From NCBI GenBank assembly GCA_035527835.1, contig DATKZS010000181.1, positions 1 to 43,305 on the forward strand: 43,305 bases of DNA. The letters run 5' to 3'. The first letter of the stretch is position 1; each line of letters starts with the position of its first letter. A model generated the notes under the pieces. It saw only the letters and a list, made by a program, of their open reading frames with translations. It ran no database searches and was not told the DNA's origin. This DNA comes from DATKZS01 sp035527835 [NCBI: bacterium]. GTDB taxonomy: Bacteria; RBG-13-61-14. Shown here one piece after another: positions 42,637-43,305 of this stretch. The position numbers were made by a program, and so were the translations under genes.

Positions 42637-43305
42637 TTATTTAACATGGCACTCCTTGCATTTTAGCGGCCCGGCCTTCATCCGGGTATGGCAATTGAGG
42701 CACGGTCCATGGACCGCGTCCTCCAGGTTGATGATCTGTCCCTCCGGCGGAGGAGGCGGAACGGCCAGGGCGCCGGAGCTGTCCTGGGCCGGGCCGGTGG
42801 TGGTTGATCCGGGTTGCGGTTCGGGCGCGGGAGCCGCGGGTGAGGGCACCCGCTCCCCCTGGTCGGGCGCGGCTGTGCCGTCGGGGCCGGGCTGGGCGGT
42901 GTCGCCGGGCTCCATCCATAAAGTGTCGCCGGGCATGGGCGCGAGCATGGCGGCCCTGGTCGCCCCGGAGACGTGGCAGTTGGAGCATGACTGGATGTCC
43001 GCGGCCTTTTCTATGTCCGGGCACTCGAAGGTGTCGGTGCAGGCGGTGAAGGGGAAGAGGTCGCGGGTCATGGTGTTGTGATGGCAGTCGCGGCATGAGA
43101 AGGCCATGTCTCCCGCGTGGAAGGAATGGCTCATCCAGGCCACGCCCTCCTCGCTGTCGCTCTTCAGGAGATACTGGTCCTGCTTCTGCTCGGCGTGGCA
43201 GCCGTTGCAGGTGAGCGGCCCTTCCATCCTCTCCTCGTGGCAGCCGATGCAGCGGTCGTGCGCGGCCTTCTCCAGCTTGGGGATGCCGGCGAAGTCGTCC
43301 TGGCC
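42637..43305 (-). CDS. Multiheme cytochrome c (partial, 5' end beyond the window)
   Basis: The frame is open to the window edge, giving 222 residues of a longer protein. Six CxxCH sites are visible: CIGCH, CNGCH, CRDCH, CSNCH, CLNCH and CKECH. The stop is at 42637. A methionine at 43227 is not the start, because a heme site (HDRCIGCHEER) precedes it in frame. Between the fourth and fifth hemes lies a proline/alanine-rich linker of about 70 residues (PSPAAPAPEPQPG, AVPPPPPEG) that separates two heme groups. It is a cytochrome c3-like periplasmic electron carrier, the likely partner of the following ferredoxin and NrfD subunits. Confidence 0.9.
   Translation of the reverse strand, partial: GQDDFAGIPKLEKAAHDRCIGCHEERMEGPLTCNGCHAEQKQDQYLLKSDSEEGVAWMSHSFHAGDMAFSCRDCHHNTMTRDLFPFTACTDTFECPDIEKAADIQSCSNCHVSGATRAAMLAPMPGDTLWMEPGDTAQPGPDGTAAPDQGERVPSPAAPAPEPQPGSTTTGPAQDSSGALAVPPPPPEGQIINLEDAVHGPCLNCHTRMKAGPLKCKECHVK

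Noticed and set aside
43228-43305. Start of the cytochrome gene at methionine 43227
   Set aside because: A CxxCH heme site lies upstream in the same frame, so the gene continues beyond the window.

Overview
The window is a GC-rich, gene-dense bacterial stretch with 33 protein-coding genes (one cut by the window end) and no RNA genes that I can see. The gene content suggests a Gram-negative-type anaerobe or facultative anaerobe: multiheme c-type cytochromes with an NrfD-type membrane subunit, an acyl-CoA dehydrogenase with its electron transfer flavoprotein, a radical SAM protein with a B12-binding-type N-terminus, a corrinoid HgcAB-like fusion, and lipoproteins. I cannot assign a phylum. The many unit-built inverted repeats between genes resemble those seen in Desulfobacterota, Planctomycetes and related lineages, often known from metagenomes.

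Layout. 1-2.4 kb: coaE and a radical SAM gene on the minus strand. 2.7-4.8 kb: a leucine-rich-repeat protein whose domain is duplicated in tandem. 4.8-18.8 kb: a long minus-strand block. Read in transcription order it holds a serine hydrolase, three alkaline-phosphatase-superfamily proteins, a 61-residue RHH-like protein, an EMC3/TMCO1-like membrane protein, an SGNH hydrolase, a class I methyltransferase, an HgcA-HgcB-like corrinoid/ferredoxin fusion, and a YfhO-family membrane protein with its own promoter. The seven genes from the second phosphatase to the HgcAB-like protein are tightly packed and look like one operon. This is the best candidate for an undescribed system.

19.0-24.5 kb, plus strand: a zinc-ribbon methyltransferase overlapping an acyl-CoA dehydrogenase, then etfB and an unusual etfA whose product continues into an XRE helix-turn-helix plus cupin regulator. 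A REP-like palindrome lies exactly at the fusion junction and a second one lies inside the EtfA body. A CPBP-like membrane protein follows. 24.6-27.0 kb, minus strand: a geranylgeranyl-reductase-family flavoprotein and a DUF2333-like lipoprotein. 27.5-36.7 kb, plus strand: hsp20, lon, thiL, two CNNM/CorC paralogues, a DUF104-type antitoxin-like protein and ilvD. 36.8-39.5 kb, minus strand: a cupin protein, a PAS/class III nucleotide cyclase and an alpha/beta hydrolase. 39.7-43.3 kb, minus strand: a membrane redox complex made of a multiheme cytochrome (partial), a four-cluster ferredoxin subunit and an NrfD-like subunit fused to a hexaheme cytochrome tail.

Two themes run across the window. 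First, intergenic spaces carry inverted repeats built from 8-10 base units in several sequence families with the same architecture. Second, several genes have good -35/-10 boxes only 6-14 bases before the start codon, which predicts leaderless or very short-leader transcripts.
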